NCBI GenBank assembly: GCA_964020085.1
Contig: OZ026600.1
Coordinates: 3,785,865-3,849,864, forward strand
Length of the DNA stretch: 64,000 bases
Source of the DNA: Micromussa lordhowensis
Taxonomy: Eukaryota > Cnidaria > Anthozoa > Scleractinia > Lobophylliidae
Reading direction: 5' to 3'
In this document: positions 25,092-38,100 of the stretch, in pieces
Layout: every line of letters starts with the position of its first letter
Numbering within the stretch: position 1 is the stretch's first letter
The notes under the pieces: model-generated
What the model saw: only the letters and a program-made list of their open reading frames with translations
Databases searched by the model: none
Told to the model about the DNA's origin: nothing
Program-made: the position numbers and the translations under genes

Positions 25092-27448
25092 CTTATTTTA
25101 GACATTGCAAAATGTAACCGACTCCGAACTTTTGACGCTGGCATTGTCAATTCCCTTTAGTATGAGCAAGCGACCTCGGGTCGTGCGATTATCAGTTCAA
25201 GACGATCTGGTCTGTGTATTAAAACGCAGGCTGCGGACCAGGGGAAAAATGAAGACCGGAACTTAAAAATAAACCGTGGGGTACTGCCAGAAAAATTGGA
25301 TTGGGGTGTGCGGCCCACTTCCCCAAACCCCTTTTAACAATTAGATTTCTACGAGGTGATAGTTGACGAGGCCGAAGGCCGAATCAACTGTAGGCTCGAT
25401 TTCCGCCGCTCTCTCGTGTCTGGTCTACCCTCCCCGAGAAGAGACTATCTCCTCGTAGAAATGGAGGGCGAGTAATCTAATAATAGTAGAATTCTAACTG
25501 AAATTTCCTTCAAGTAACGATTCCAATTATTTCTGGTTAGTATTAAACCTCACGGAGTTAACTCGCACGGACTGAATTAATATTGTCAATTTGACATTTG
25601 CAGTTGTGTACGCGCGCTTATCAGTTTCTATCAAAACGTTCGGGCTTTTTTTAATTCAAGAAACCGTAAATCCTCTCCTTTTAGTCTTCTCGAAAATTTT
25701 GTTTACTCATTTGTTTCTAAATGTTCTTTCAAAAATTCAGCGAAACAAGAAAACGTTACACTTTTGTCGACCACAACAAGCCACTGAACACTAATGGCTG
25801 ATAGTGTGCAATGGCAATCAGATTACAGCATTTCCATTAGTGTACTAGTAGAATTCCACTATTAAATTATTACCTGACCAAAAATGCGATACCCTTATTT
25901 ATGACCGTTGCGGCTGGCACAATTGCCCTGAACATCATAGATGAAGAGCTTTTGTTGATCTTATTGACGAGGATGATGAAACACAATTCAAGACTAGAGT
26001 CCAAAAACCATATCGTGTTTACGGTAAGCACTCTATAACTAATTAAACACTATTTAAATACTTAGTATGTCGTCTGTATTTTACCCTCGGTCTGCAGTCT
26101 TCGTTTATCACACTGACCGCCGTTTTTTGAGTTATTTTTTTGTAAAAAAAATATCTCTTAGTCGGCGCGTCGAGTATGTTTTGGACGGGTCAATGGATCA
26201 GTGAGTCAGTGAGTCAGTGAGAGATGTATGTATGTCACACCAATCAGATCGGATCTACTATAAACAGCCAATCAAATTTATTGTTAGTTACAAAGGTAAC
26301 TTGATATTTTTGTTTTTCACGCACAAGGAGTAAATTCAATTAGACGTCACGCATCGTTGCTTCTAGTTCTTACGAAAGGTTTTAGAGGAGACGAGACTAT
26401 TTTGATTTGAAAGAGTTCGAACGTTTGCAATAGGTACAGGTAACGGTTTCTGTGTTCTTGTTGCGTGCAAATATAACGAGGTATTTTTATTTTTTCGTTA
26501 CAAAGGGTAATTTGACACTTTTGTTTTTTCACAAGGGAGTAAATTCAATTAGAGCTGGCAAATCATCATCACTTGTTCCCACGAGATGCTTGCTATTTTT
26601 AGTGACAAATGGTAACTTGATATTTTTGTTTTTCACAAGCAGTAAATTCAATTAGACGTCAGGCATCGTTGCTTCTAGTTCTTACGAAATGTTTTACAGG
26701 AGACGAGACTATTTTGATTTGAAAGAGTTCGAACGTTTACAATAGGTACAGGTAACGATTGTTTTGTTGTTGTTGCATGGAAATATAACGAGATATTTTA
26801 TTTTTTAGTTACAAAGGGTAATTTGACACTTGTTTTTCACAAGGGAGTAAATTCAATTAGAGCTGGCAAATCATCACCACTTGTTCCCACGAGATGCCTG
26901 CTATTTTTAGTTACAAATGGTAATTTGACACTTTTGTTTTTCATATGGGAATGAATTAAATTAGACTGTCAACGTGTCAGAGGTGTTTTTTTCTCTTTCT
27001 TTTTTCGGTATTAAAACATCATCTGTCAATACTCCATGTTTTATTATGGAAGCACAAAATACACATATATGGCTTGCTCCTCTACAAAGAAAAAATTCAC
27101 AGCCCTTTCTTTGCGCACCAACTCAAAAACCTACCCAAAAACAATCACCCATTCTCTCTCGTTAAAATGAACAACGCCAAGGCCTTCACTTCGCCTCTTT
27201 CCACTCTCAACATAAACCAGGCAGCCAGACTTTTAAATCAAAATTGTAAGGCCTACTATTCGTTTATCTTAGAGATTTAAGATCGTATGTATATCATAAA
27301 TTCTCACTTTCTTTCGTGCTGTGCATTGTAGCCAAAAACACTTGTCAAATTAACTAAGTTGTCACTGTAAACACTCCCTTAAATGCTCCTATTTTCATAA
27401 CCTTTTAATTAAAAAAATAACTCTTGCACGCCTTGCGTGCCTATGTTT

Positions 27449-28082
27449 TAGAACAGGCCCCTGGACAGCAACACTATTATTTAGACATTTATGTCTGAAG
27501 TTTGTGACCTAGCCACGTTTTCTCGTTTTTATGAAGTTTCGGAGAACATTTGGAAACAAATGGATTAAATGGGAAAAAAATTCCCGTAAAGACGAAAAAA
27601 AAAAACATTCACTGTTGTTCCTGACTTGAAAACTCGGCTGTTGAACAAACTGAAAAGCGCGCCTACACAACTGAAGGTTTCAAATGACATGAGTCGACTC
27701 GAAGCACGAGGAGTTTATTGCCACTAGTGAACTACTTGGAAATCGTTATTTGAAGGAAATGTCAGTTAGAATTCTTCTATAAAACAATCAGACTTGTCAA
27801 TCTCGACTTAACGAGATGAATTCGACCTTGAAGCCTCATCAACTAGTATCAAAACAAGAGTTTCTATTAATTAAGTCAATCTTCGCCACAACTAATGTAA
27901 TTGAAGGTTTTATTGCTTTTCAGTTACGGCCCGTAGATCTGCTAAAACTACATTACACAGTTGCACACGGCGTGATGCTGTTTTACTTAAAATTACACAT
28001 TCCTGGTAAGCATCAACAACTTGGGAGTTTTCTCATCACAAATTAATCGCAAAACTGAGTATATGACAAGCTAACAAGTTAC
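27449..28082. other. 3' flank and 3' UTR of cofilin copy 2
   Basis: From about 27725 to 28082 the text aligns with 12066-12467 downstream of cofilin copy 1 (shared words TTTGAAGGAAATGTC, AACTTGGGAGTTTTCTCATC), so it is duplicated 3' UTR. The left part (27449-27720) shows nothing recognisable. Confidence 0.65.
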
Positions 28083-31000
28083 TCAAGCTCTGTCCACACT
28101 TTTCAAGAATTCTGATAGATAGCTGAAGCTGAACTCGTCCTCATCGTGACATTCCACATGTTTAATCCCAGTTAGCGAGGCCTTCATATCATTATTTGAA
28201 GAGGCATACACCATCTTCTTCCCAATCGGCACGTTATCTGGACACCTGCAAACATTGAATGCCATTGAAGTCAGTAAACAAATTTGCAGCCACACTCTAA
28301 GGGAGAAAAGCCTACTAGAATACAGCCTGCTGAAATACATTGTATCAATCTCGTTTCCAGATCCCACGTTACTGTGGGGAGGGAAACGAAGACCTCTGGG
28401 ATAGTTTCAACTCAACATTCCATCGGCCAAAAAACAGAGCATGCACAGTTGTATCGGAAGTTGATTTTGTTCGTAGCTTAGTGGATTGAGCGACCGTTCG
28501 ATGTTCGGGAGGTCATGGGTTCGATTCCTGTCGGGGATTCAGATTTTCTTTGTCCCACGCGTGTCATGTCGATAAATTCACCTTTCATTACCGAGCTTAA
28601 AATTCACCATCTTTACTCAACTGTGTTCCCAGATTTCCAATCCTAAGTCGCGCGCGATGGATGAGCAAGCTGAGTACGATCGCTTCGTGCGTGAACATGT
28701 TTGGAGTTAAATCTGAGAGCGAGAACATTTTGAGCATTACAGTGAAGGTAACAGGTCTCAGCGCATGACTTTCCACATAGTTAATGGAGCATTAACTATG
28801 CTTTCCATGAACTTTTCTATGACATTTCCGAGTTTTCCATGACCTGATAGAAGCAGTTGTTCTCGCAGAAATATCAAAATAATCATTTGCTCCTGTGTAC
28901 TCTTCAATTTTTTATCATTTTGCCTTTTTATTCTCAGAAAGCATATTGCTTTTCCACGACCCTCACTTAAAGGAGGTGTGTCACGGTTAAACGGTTTGAA
29001 AAATTTAGCCTATTTTTTTCAATTTTGTTGTTTGTAATCCGTGTCAATCTTCTCCATCCTTAACCATCCTTGGTCCTTTATGGTTTATTATTATCTCTTT
29101 AGTGTTTTTCTATCTTTCTAAAGCATTATTTTTCGGGTTTCCTTCAATTTAGAGGTAATTTTGTCCAAGGTAGAGATAAATCAAAATACCGTGACATAGC
29201 CCCTTTAAATTCCATGACTTTCCAGGCCTGGAAATTGAAATAAGAAATTCCATGGTTTTCCAGGCTTTCCATGACCCGTACGAGCACTGGGACAAGTGGA
29301 ACAAACTCAGCTAGCCACAAAAGAGGGAAGATGACGAAGGAAAGTCCTTTTGCGGGAAAAGAACGAGAATCAATGGGGGCAACATCAAAGGAATCAAATG
29401 CAAATCCTCAGCGAGACATGAACTCCAAAATTATGAAATGCCACTGGAGTCCCTCCCAGCCAGAAAGCTAGGGGCACTTCCAAACGCTGAACCAAGCCAA
29501 GAAATGCAAGTTCTGGTCTTGTAATTGCGAGATTTGTATAGATGGAAGTTTAATTCTGTTAAGTTTTAGACGACTGGATTTAATAATGGCAAGAAATAAT
29601 AAACCTAGCGTGAGACCGTTTTTGTTATGCATTTGTACAACATCATACGCATGGCCCGGAACTCTTCATTGTTGACGATTTTCTAAAGCAAGTTTGAAAC
29701 CTTTCTAGCGAGTGCTATTTGTTAAACTTTGAGTAAGAATTTGGCAAACAGCACAGTTCCATCCACCTGGGTCTCCTACAAAATTCATGAAACATCTTTT
29801 TGTCAAATACTATGCACAGAACCAACAGAGTAAATATTGTTCAGTTAATTCTCAGGTATGGTACCGAGTAGTAGCAGTGGCGGATCTAGGGGAGGGGCCC
29901 GCCCCCCCCCCTTATTTTGGGTAAAAAAATAAATGACTGAAGGGAAAATGGCCGCCATGGCAAGCAAATCAAGACCCCCCCCCCCCCCCCCTTAGCTCAA
30001 TGTCTGGATCTGCCACTGAGTAGTAGTAGTATAGGTAGCAAAATAGCCAGGTTTTAATTTATTCAAAATGGCCACCCATACAAAAGTTCGAGAAAATCGC
30101 AAAAATGCCCCACAAAGTGGGCAAAGAGGTGGGGTGAGAGAAAGTGGGCGACAGCAACATGTTGCCATCAAAGGACTTGTCCGAAGCAATCAGACTCTCA
30201 ATCCCTGCAACTTGGCTCCCGCTTGTCCAGTGAGCTGAAACCCAGGACAAGTATCACACCCTCCTTACCCTGGTTAGAAGCCAACTTGCAAAAGAGAATG
30301 GGTATGAGCAAAACCCATGACCCACATTTTCGTGTACCAAGCAGTATGCAAATCGTGGGACCCTCCTTGAGTGGACAGACCATACAGTTGTCCAAACTGA
30401 TACAGGATGCAGTCACCTATTTTTGAGATGAAATTGGAGGCAGTGTATGTTTTTATGAAGCCTTGAACCGTTAGAGCTCCTCCTGGCAACCAATGTTCAC
30501 AAGAATGCAATAAGACATGGGTGTTACCTTTCACCCAGGAATACCAACCATCCCTTGGGAAGAAGTGTAGATGGCATCCTTTTCCAAGGCATGCATCCAT
30601 TTCAGATCTTCCAACAACACATCTCTGAATAGCCTGAAATGTCAGTCGTCTCCCGTCCTCAGCCTTCTCCGGGTAAGAGACACCTGAAGTCTGAGCATAC
30701 CTGTGGGCAGGAGACGACTGACCTTTCAGGCTACCCTCCGAGTTCTTCTCTGTGAAGAGGAAGCAGGCTGTTGTATGGCTTGACAGCTACCACTTCCTGT
30801 GAATCTCTCACTCAGCTATCAAGGCTGAAGTTTTTCCTTCTGTCGCTCCTCGACTTCATTTTGAATGCCTACCCACGGATTTTGTTCCTCATCTTCATCC
30901 TCTGATTCGTCCTCTGGTTCTTCATCTTCATTGTCCTCATCGTGTTCGTTTCCTTCCACTCTTTGTTCATCATCACTAACATCCCTCTCATTGTACTTCA

Positions 31001-33945
31001 TTGTGATCTGTATGGTCTGACCAAATGTCTCGCAACGCACTTTCTTTTATAATAAAATTCATTAATTTTAATGTACTCTTCATCCTCTAGTAGCGATGAG
31101 TTAAATTTCCAAAATCCCAGCCCAGCTTTTCTGTTGAGAGAGTCTGACTGAATAAATAGTTTGACCGCGAAGTGGTCAGGCCCTGGTGTGTGGAGAATAC
31201 TACACTCTTTAGCAAGGTTAACAAGGTTTGGAGATGCTAGAAAATAATCCAACCTGCACTGGACTTTATATGCTTTGTCTCTCCAGGTAAATTGTTTCTC
31301 TTTGGAATTCATTTCACGCCAAACATCTTGCAAAGAGTATAGATTTGAAAATTGCGAAATTTTATCCCCTAACAAGCTTTTTATTTTCTACAGGTTTCCC
31401 TCCTATTTTGTCCGACTCAGCGAGAGGAAAGTTCAAATCACCACCAATTATAATGTTTTCATCCGTGTAATTTTAGAGCCTATTCATAACCTTTTTCGAA
31501 AAACTGTACCTGTTGAGAAATGTCGTTTGGAGTGTAAAGGTTCATTAGCACTAAGTTTGCACCATTCAGTTTTGTATCAAGAACAATGAATCTTCCCTGG
31601 TTGTCTTTCTCAAATTTTATCACATCGATGTCATACTTTGGGTTCAGTAAAATCATCACACCTTTGCTGTGTTTTGTTCCATGACTACAGAAAATCTTTC
31701 CACCCCAATCTGCTTCTCACAAAGCTTTTGTTTTTTTTCATTGCTGTAAGTTTCTTGCAGAAAATAGAAATGTACTCTTTGATTGTGCAGCCATCTGAAA
31801 ATTGACCTCTTTTTAGTGGACCCGTTTAAACCTCTAACATTAAGGGTGACAATTTTGATTTGAAATGTTTTTAAGTCGTTCATACTAAAAATTGGTTTTA
31901 AATTCCCTCTGATATTCTAAATAATTCTTTTTTATCATTGTTTTAAGAGCTGTGAGAACACTTGATCTTTGCATGTGAATCTTGAGCATAATAAATTTGG
32001 CCTCCTATAATATGCTAACTTCATGTCAAGTATGTAGCATTGTAGCATTGTAGGAAAAAAAATTAAAAAGATGAACAACATGAATAAGAATTAAATTGAA
32101 ACAATGAATAACTACTAACAGAAAAATATTCCAACTAACTAAAATAAGATCCAATTTGATCTGATCATGCTAATTGTTTGTCAAAGAAAAAAAGAACAAA
32201 GAGCAGTTTACTGACACAATGACCTTCTTACCCTTTTCCCTTCCCTCACAAAATTAATTTTCGCATTGCGCTTTCTAGAGCATTTTTAATTGCCTTGCCC
32301 GCTTCAAAGGTACTAAACTCAAGTATCGTTAAGATAAACTTACTCTAATAGTTTTTTGGGTACATTCTTGCTTGTGTAGCTCGCACTTCCAATTTTTAGA
32401 GTTCTTCCGATAACTTTCACTTGTGTGCTGCTTGCTTGGACTTTCAACATCGCTTTGATTAGAACAACTCTCTCATCTTGGATTTCACTCGGGTAATCTA
32501 AGGTTATGTACGCATCTGGGAAGTGAATAGATTCTTTTAGTAGATTCCTCTTTCGAAAGACCTCCTTGTCATCCCTGCACAAAAATCTGACTATAATTAG
32601 TCGAGGTCTGCCTTGAATACATTTTCCCATCCTGTGTACTGCATGACAACGCATTTGACTTGTTTCTATGCCCATTTCTTTGGTCATGATGTCGAAGATC
32701 AGCTCTCTACAGTTATCGCTTGGGCATTCAGGAATGTTTCTGAATATTAAGTTTTCTCTTCATGAGTACTCTTCTGCTCGTACCGTAGCAATTTCTTTTA
32801 CCTGAGAGGCCAGTGACATCGACAGCGACTTGTTGCTCGCCTCAAGAGATTCAATTTTTGGACAAAGACATTTGTGCGGCCATTTCTAATTCGGACACAG
32901 TGTTTCTTAACACTTGGACTTCGGCCTTTAAATCCTGCTTGAAAATTTCCATTTCCTCTCCAAGCTTCTTGAAGTTGTTGTCCATTTTTTCACCAAGGGA
33001 ACTAAGAGTATCCGTGATAGCATTGAGAATTGCAATGTTGCATCTTGTCTATCAGAATTTCAAGCATTTTAAACTTTTTCTTGAACACAATGGGCTTCTT
33101 CCTTTTCAGGTTCTTGGCTTTTGCAGGATTACGCAGTACATTCAGAGGATTTTGGCCACACTACTTCCCGTGACAGTTCCAAACAATCGCATCGGCATAA
33201 CACTTCATACACTTTCAACAATTGTGATTTTTAGGTCTTGTGAATCGTTTTCTAGAAAAATTGTGATTCTGACATGTTTGTATTTAGAGAAACAATGTTC
33301 AACTGACTGCTTTGTTGTAAATGAACGTTCTCTTCCTATATAATCTCCCGCAGCATACAGTGTGGCCTCCACCTCCCCACGAAAAGGAAGTCTGTCAGCT
33401 GAACCACTTGAGCATTTTGTTTTATTCAAAACTTATGTGGTTGCAAATTATAATTCAATGCATGGCCATGTTTGAAGGTCTTCGTAGAATTTTTTCACAG
33501 TCATCTAATTGATGGTCTGTCAAAATAATGACCAGATCGCTTCCATGTCATTCATTCCAAGGTAAATTTTTGACCCAACCCTTGAATGTCTAACATTCTA
33601 CACAAATGCATACAAGCCTCTGCTGCAATTTCCGTGATTGCAAAGCTACATGCAGGTTTGGTATACAAGTTTCCATGTGCAGGCTTTAATGCCTGCTATG
33701 TCGGCAAAACCACCCAGCATTTTTCCAAGCACATACACGAGTACCTGTTCAGTGATAGAACCTCTCACCAATTAAACATTTACAAAATTCTCAGCAATGC
33801 CGCACTTCATGCCCTAATGACTGTTTCAGTATTCTAGATCACACTTACACCACCTTCCAGCTTAAGATAAAAGAAGCTATTCGTATTTAATCGGAAAAAC
33901 CTACACTACTACTTTAAACGTAAAAAAATGCGCTATATAAGTTCC

Positions 33946-33978
<33 letters not shown>

Positions 33979-34930
33979 GACTTTCTTTGTAATACTTTAC
34001 ATGTACATTGTCATGCTTCCTTTTGTTACTGTAGGCCATTACCATTTTGCGCACACCATATATTCAACTGTGTACTTTGCAATTTAAACTGAAGATGACA
34101 GAAGACTCTGTTGAAACATGTATTTAAAAAAAACGTTGTGTTGTTTCTTAAAGTCAGCCACCATTGTCGTTGTTGTGCAATGCATTCCCTTGAATTTTTT
34201 TTTACGATGTTTGAGTTCTTGATAACATATCCCTATACTTTAATTATAAGCCAGTTAGGCTTGTTTCCAATAGCGCATGGTTTTCAAAATGCCGCTGGAA
34301 TGAAATGTGAAATCCTGCATGCTGATTGGTTGAAATCTGTCACATGGCCCAGATCCCGCTCAGCTTGGTTAAGTAACAAAGGCCACCCCCCCCCCTATCA
34401 TGACGTCAGCCTGCCAATGAGGGGGAAGACGGGTATCCACTCTTGCCATGACGTCAGCCAACAGACAAGGAGAGGGGACAAGGGGGTATCCCTGCTTTTT
34501 ATGATGATGGCAAAACCCCACCTTTACAGTATTGCCCACCTTTTTGCTCACTTTTCCCTTGCCGCGCCTTTTCAGTGAGCCACCTTCTTGCCCACTTTGT
34601 GGGGCATTTTTGCGTGTGGCCATTCTGAGCAAATTAAAACCCGGCTATTTTGTCACATATACTACCACTTACCTCTTTTACATGAGCGCTATTAAATACA
34701 TGTACTTATTAAAAACTAGATCATTGGATAATGGGCTATGAGCCATTATATCATGCTCTACGAATATGGTAAGCGTATGCGTGATTTTTTTAGGTGTTTT
34801 TTTTTGTTAAAGTTAAGTTTGCTCTATTTTTTTGTTGGATACGAGATGATTTTAGCCAACTTGGCACTATGTGCCTCATTGGCTATCTACCATCTCATAA
34901 TCCAATGCGCACTTGTGGAATAATTGTTAA

Positions 34931-34964
<34 letters not shown>

Positions 34965-35088
34965 GAGAGTTTTCATTGGCTTAGCCATCATGGTATATCA
35001 GCCATTATACCATGATCTACAAAAATGGGGAGCGTATGCGTGATTTTTTGGGCCTTTTTGTTGTTATTGTAGTCTAGTTTTCTATATT

Positions 35089-35154
<66 letters not shown>

Positions 35155-35162
35155 CCATCTAT

Positions 35163-35197
<35 letters not shown>

Positions 35198-38100
35198 TTA
35201 AATATACCTAATGCTAAGAGAGTAATTCATATCAGTGTGCTATACGCTATGGAAGATTTTTTCCAGGAAACTGAATTGAAAATAATGCAATGTCAGGGTT
35301 CGATTACAATCTGTGTGACATAAGCATAAAAAGGCTCTTCAGCCTGTTATTCAACAATGTGCTACAACATTTTGAAGGTATATATTTTACTTCTTGTTGT
35401 CGATCAGAACAACGAACGTTACTGTTAATGATGGCTCCATCTCAAATGTAAACTGTTCAACTCTACCAAGTTTTCTTACTTACCAATATATGTACACTAC
35501 AACATCTTTTGTACCACCACTCTTGCTACGATATTTAAAGTCAAACAGAATGTAACGCGGTTCTCCAGATTCCAGAACATTCTTCCTCATCCTGTCAAAT
35601 CTTTCTTGAGCTTCACTCATGTCGTTGCCTTCGGCCTTCGGACCCGTCTCTTCCATGACAATTTCCGTTTTTGTGTCATTGATCTTCATGATAGCATGTC
35701 CAAATTGTCTTTTGTCTTTAATTTTGGGGAGCATTTCTTTGCATTCAGCATTCATTTTGATACCAGAGGACTGGAATCGAGAGAAAAAGTTTGCTTATGA
35801 GAATGATATAAAATTGTGCTATGATCAGATAAGTTATCAAACACCGTGTTGCTACCCATGAGAAACAAAATTAATTCACCTCATCAACAGAACCTGCATC
35901 CCTGACTTTAGTTTAGTAATTCAGAATTTCCCAGTTCTGCCCGATGCAAGTCACTGGTTACTTCAAGCATTTGTGCCAGGTACTTTTTTGTCAAAGTTTA
36001 TTCAATACAAACTTTTCTTTCACCAATTAAAAAATTATGGTCTGATCTTTCCAAGGAAATAACTGAACAGGTGAAAAATTAAACAGAGCAGTTATTATCT
36101 TTCGTTCAAACTTTGAGGCAAGAGCAACTAGTTTTGGGGACACTGCCCATGTTTCAGATTTGTTGGCATGTGCACATTTTCTGTGATAAAGTGGTGGCAA
36201 CAGATATGCTCTCTTTTATTGCTACTGTTGAGAAGTCACAAAGGCATAAAGGGAAACAAATATTATTTGCCGTTCTAGTTTTCAATGACCTACCACTCAA
36301 CATGACTGGATGGGGAATACCAGGGACAGTCTCTGCAGTGAAATGTTACTCATTAACCCATTGACTCCCAAGCTGCCAGTAACCACCTGTGCGGAAAACC
36401 CCGCCAATTTCCTGTGCCGCCTGCAACTGCCTGGATTGTCTTTCCTACCCTCCCTTTAGACTTTTTGGCTCTGTTGTTCTACATTGTTCTAGAGGACTTC
36501 AGGGGGCCCTAGAAATACAGTTTTTCTTGTTAAAAATCTTTTTTCATTCCTTACACACAGAGAGTATTTGGGAAATTTTAGGCTCAGAGATCAGGTTTAG
36601 GCGCAGATCCCGTACTGCAATTGAAATTGTTCCTTAAAAAAAAAAACATTCGGTGCAGCAACGAGAATTAATTTGGACATGGAAATTAAATTTGACAGGG
36701 TTTGTTGTGCTACATGGCAATGGCACAGCATGGTTTCAAGCATTGCGCTAATGCCGTAACGAACTGAATTCATAAATTATAAATACATTTTAAAAGCCAG
36801 CAAAACCGATTTGTTATGGTTTGACGCATGTTTACAGCAACAGCTTTTAACTCAGCTAAATTGAATTCGACATTTGAAACCACTAAAGAAGAACAGTGTA
36901 TTAATCAGGAAGAAACTGGTGAGGATCATAAGAAACCGAAAAATCACGAACTTTCCAGAAAACTTGGTTGCGAGATCACACATGGCTGCACTATGAAAAG
37001 GAGGTGATGTTCTGCTATTTTTGTCAGAAATCTAAGATGACAAACCTCTTTGCATTGGCAGAAGGGTGTACAAAGTTTAGAACCTCAACTATGCAAAGAC
37101 CATGACTGTACAGAACATGAGGATGCTGTTAATGAAGAAGACGTTTAGCAATACACATCGCAATGTTTTTAGAGAACAATGGCAAGCCATCCTCGCAGCA
37201 ATCAGAGCCGTCTACTGGCTGGCCAAGGAGGACATAGTTACAGTCAAGTATGACTCACTGCTTAATTTTCTGGATGAGGTTGGCCTTGAAATGTTACCAA
37301 CTTTCGAGTGGGAGGAAATGCTACCTATCAATCTCATCAAAGTAAGGAAGGTATGCAAGACGCTATTGTTACTGTTTGACAGACTAGTAGAAGACAGCCC
37401 ATTCTTTTCTCTGTTAATCGATGAATCAACGGTCAACGCATGTCAGTAATCATGAAAATCTTGTTGTTTATGTTAAGTTATTGAATGAATTTAAACCAGA
37501 ACTGCACTTTTTAGAAAACTTCAATGTTCGCGATGGAAAGGCCAAAACTATTACCACTGCTGTTAACTTGCTAATGAAAGGAGAAACTTGGAAAAGGACA
37601 AAACGACAGGATGGAGCGAGTGTTGTGACAGGAACAAACAATGAAGGAAAATAGTCTTGGGTCTATCCACCGCATGGCTCACAGGCTTGCACTTTGCTCA
37701 AGCCAAGCAGCTAATGGTATTCCTTATTTGGCAAAATTCAAAGAGATCCTTACTGCTCTGTACTGCTATTTTGACAACTCTGCCCTGCAGTCACAGTCAC
37801 TGGCAGAATTTCAGAAGATCTTTGAACATCCTGAGCTAAAAATCAAGAAGTGTTTGATATCAGGTGGTTTTCTCTCTACGGTGATCTGGAGACACTGTAC
37901 TGCACTTGGCAGTCTCTTGTGGCCTACATGGAATCCCAACCCAACAGTGATGTTAAAGCCTGTGGATTCAAAAAGAGCCTGAAGGAGTTCAATTTTGTTG
38001 CCACCCTCTGCATGATGATGGATGTGATTCCTGTTCTCACATTCATGAACCTTGCTTTGCAAAAGGAACATGTAGAGCTTGCTTCAGTTCAGGCAATGGT

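Larger units (their letters stand above)
21169..27448. mobile_element. 6.3-kb structure with long inverted arms
   Basis: Left arm 21169 to ~22792 and right arm ~26129 to 27448 are near-identical reverse complements, beginning AAACATAGGCACGCAAGG. The arms hold ~315-bp tandem units with the word AAAACAAAAGTGTCAAATTACC and its variant ATATCAAGTTACC, plus TTGCACGCAACAAGAACACA. The left arm carries an extra ~300-bp insert (about 21835-22127) that is itself a hairpin. The 3.3-kb centre has no recognised transposase; it contains a 206-bp MITE and a CTCGTAGAAAT hairpin (about 25335-25490). No clear target duplication is visible. It could be a foldback transposon or an inverted duplication. Confidence 0.75.

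Noticed and set aside
32813..33343. 176-codon plus-strand frame
   Set aside because: It is antisense to the coiled-coil ORF1 of the minus-strand LINE, whose translation is the meaningful one.
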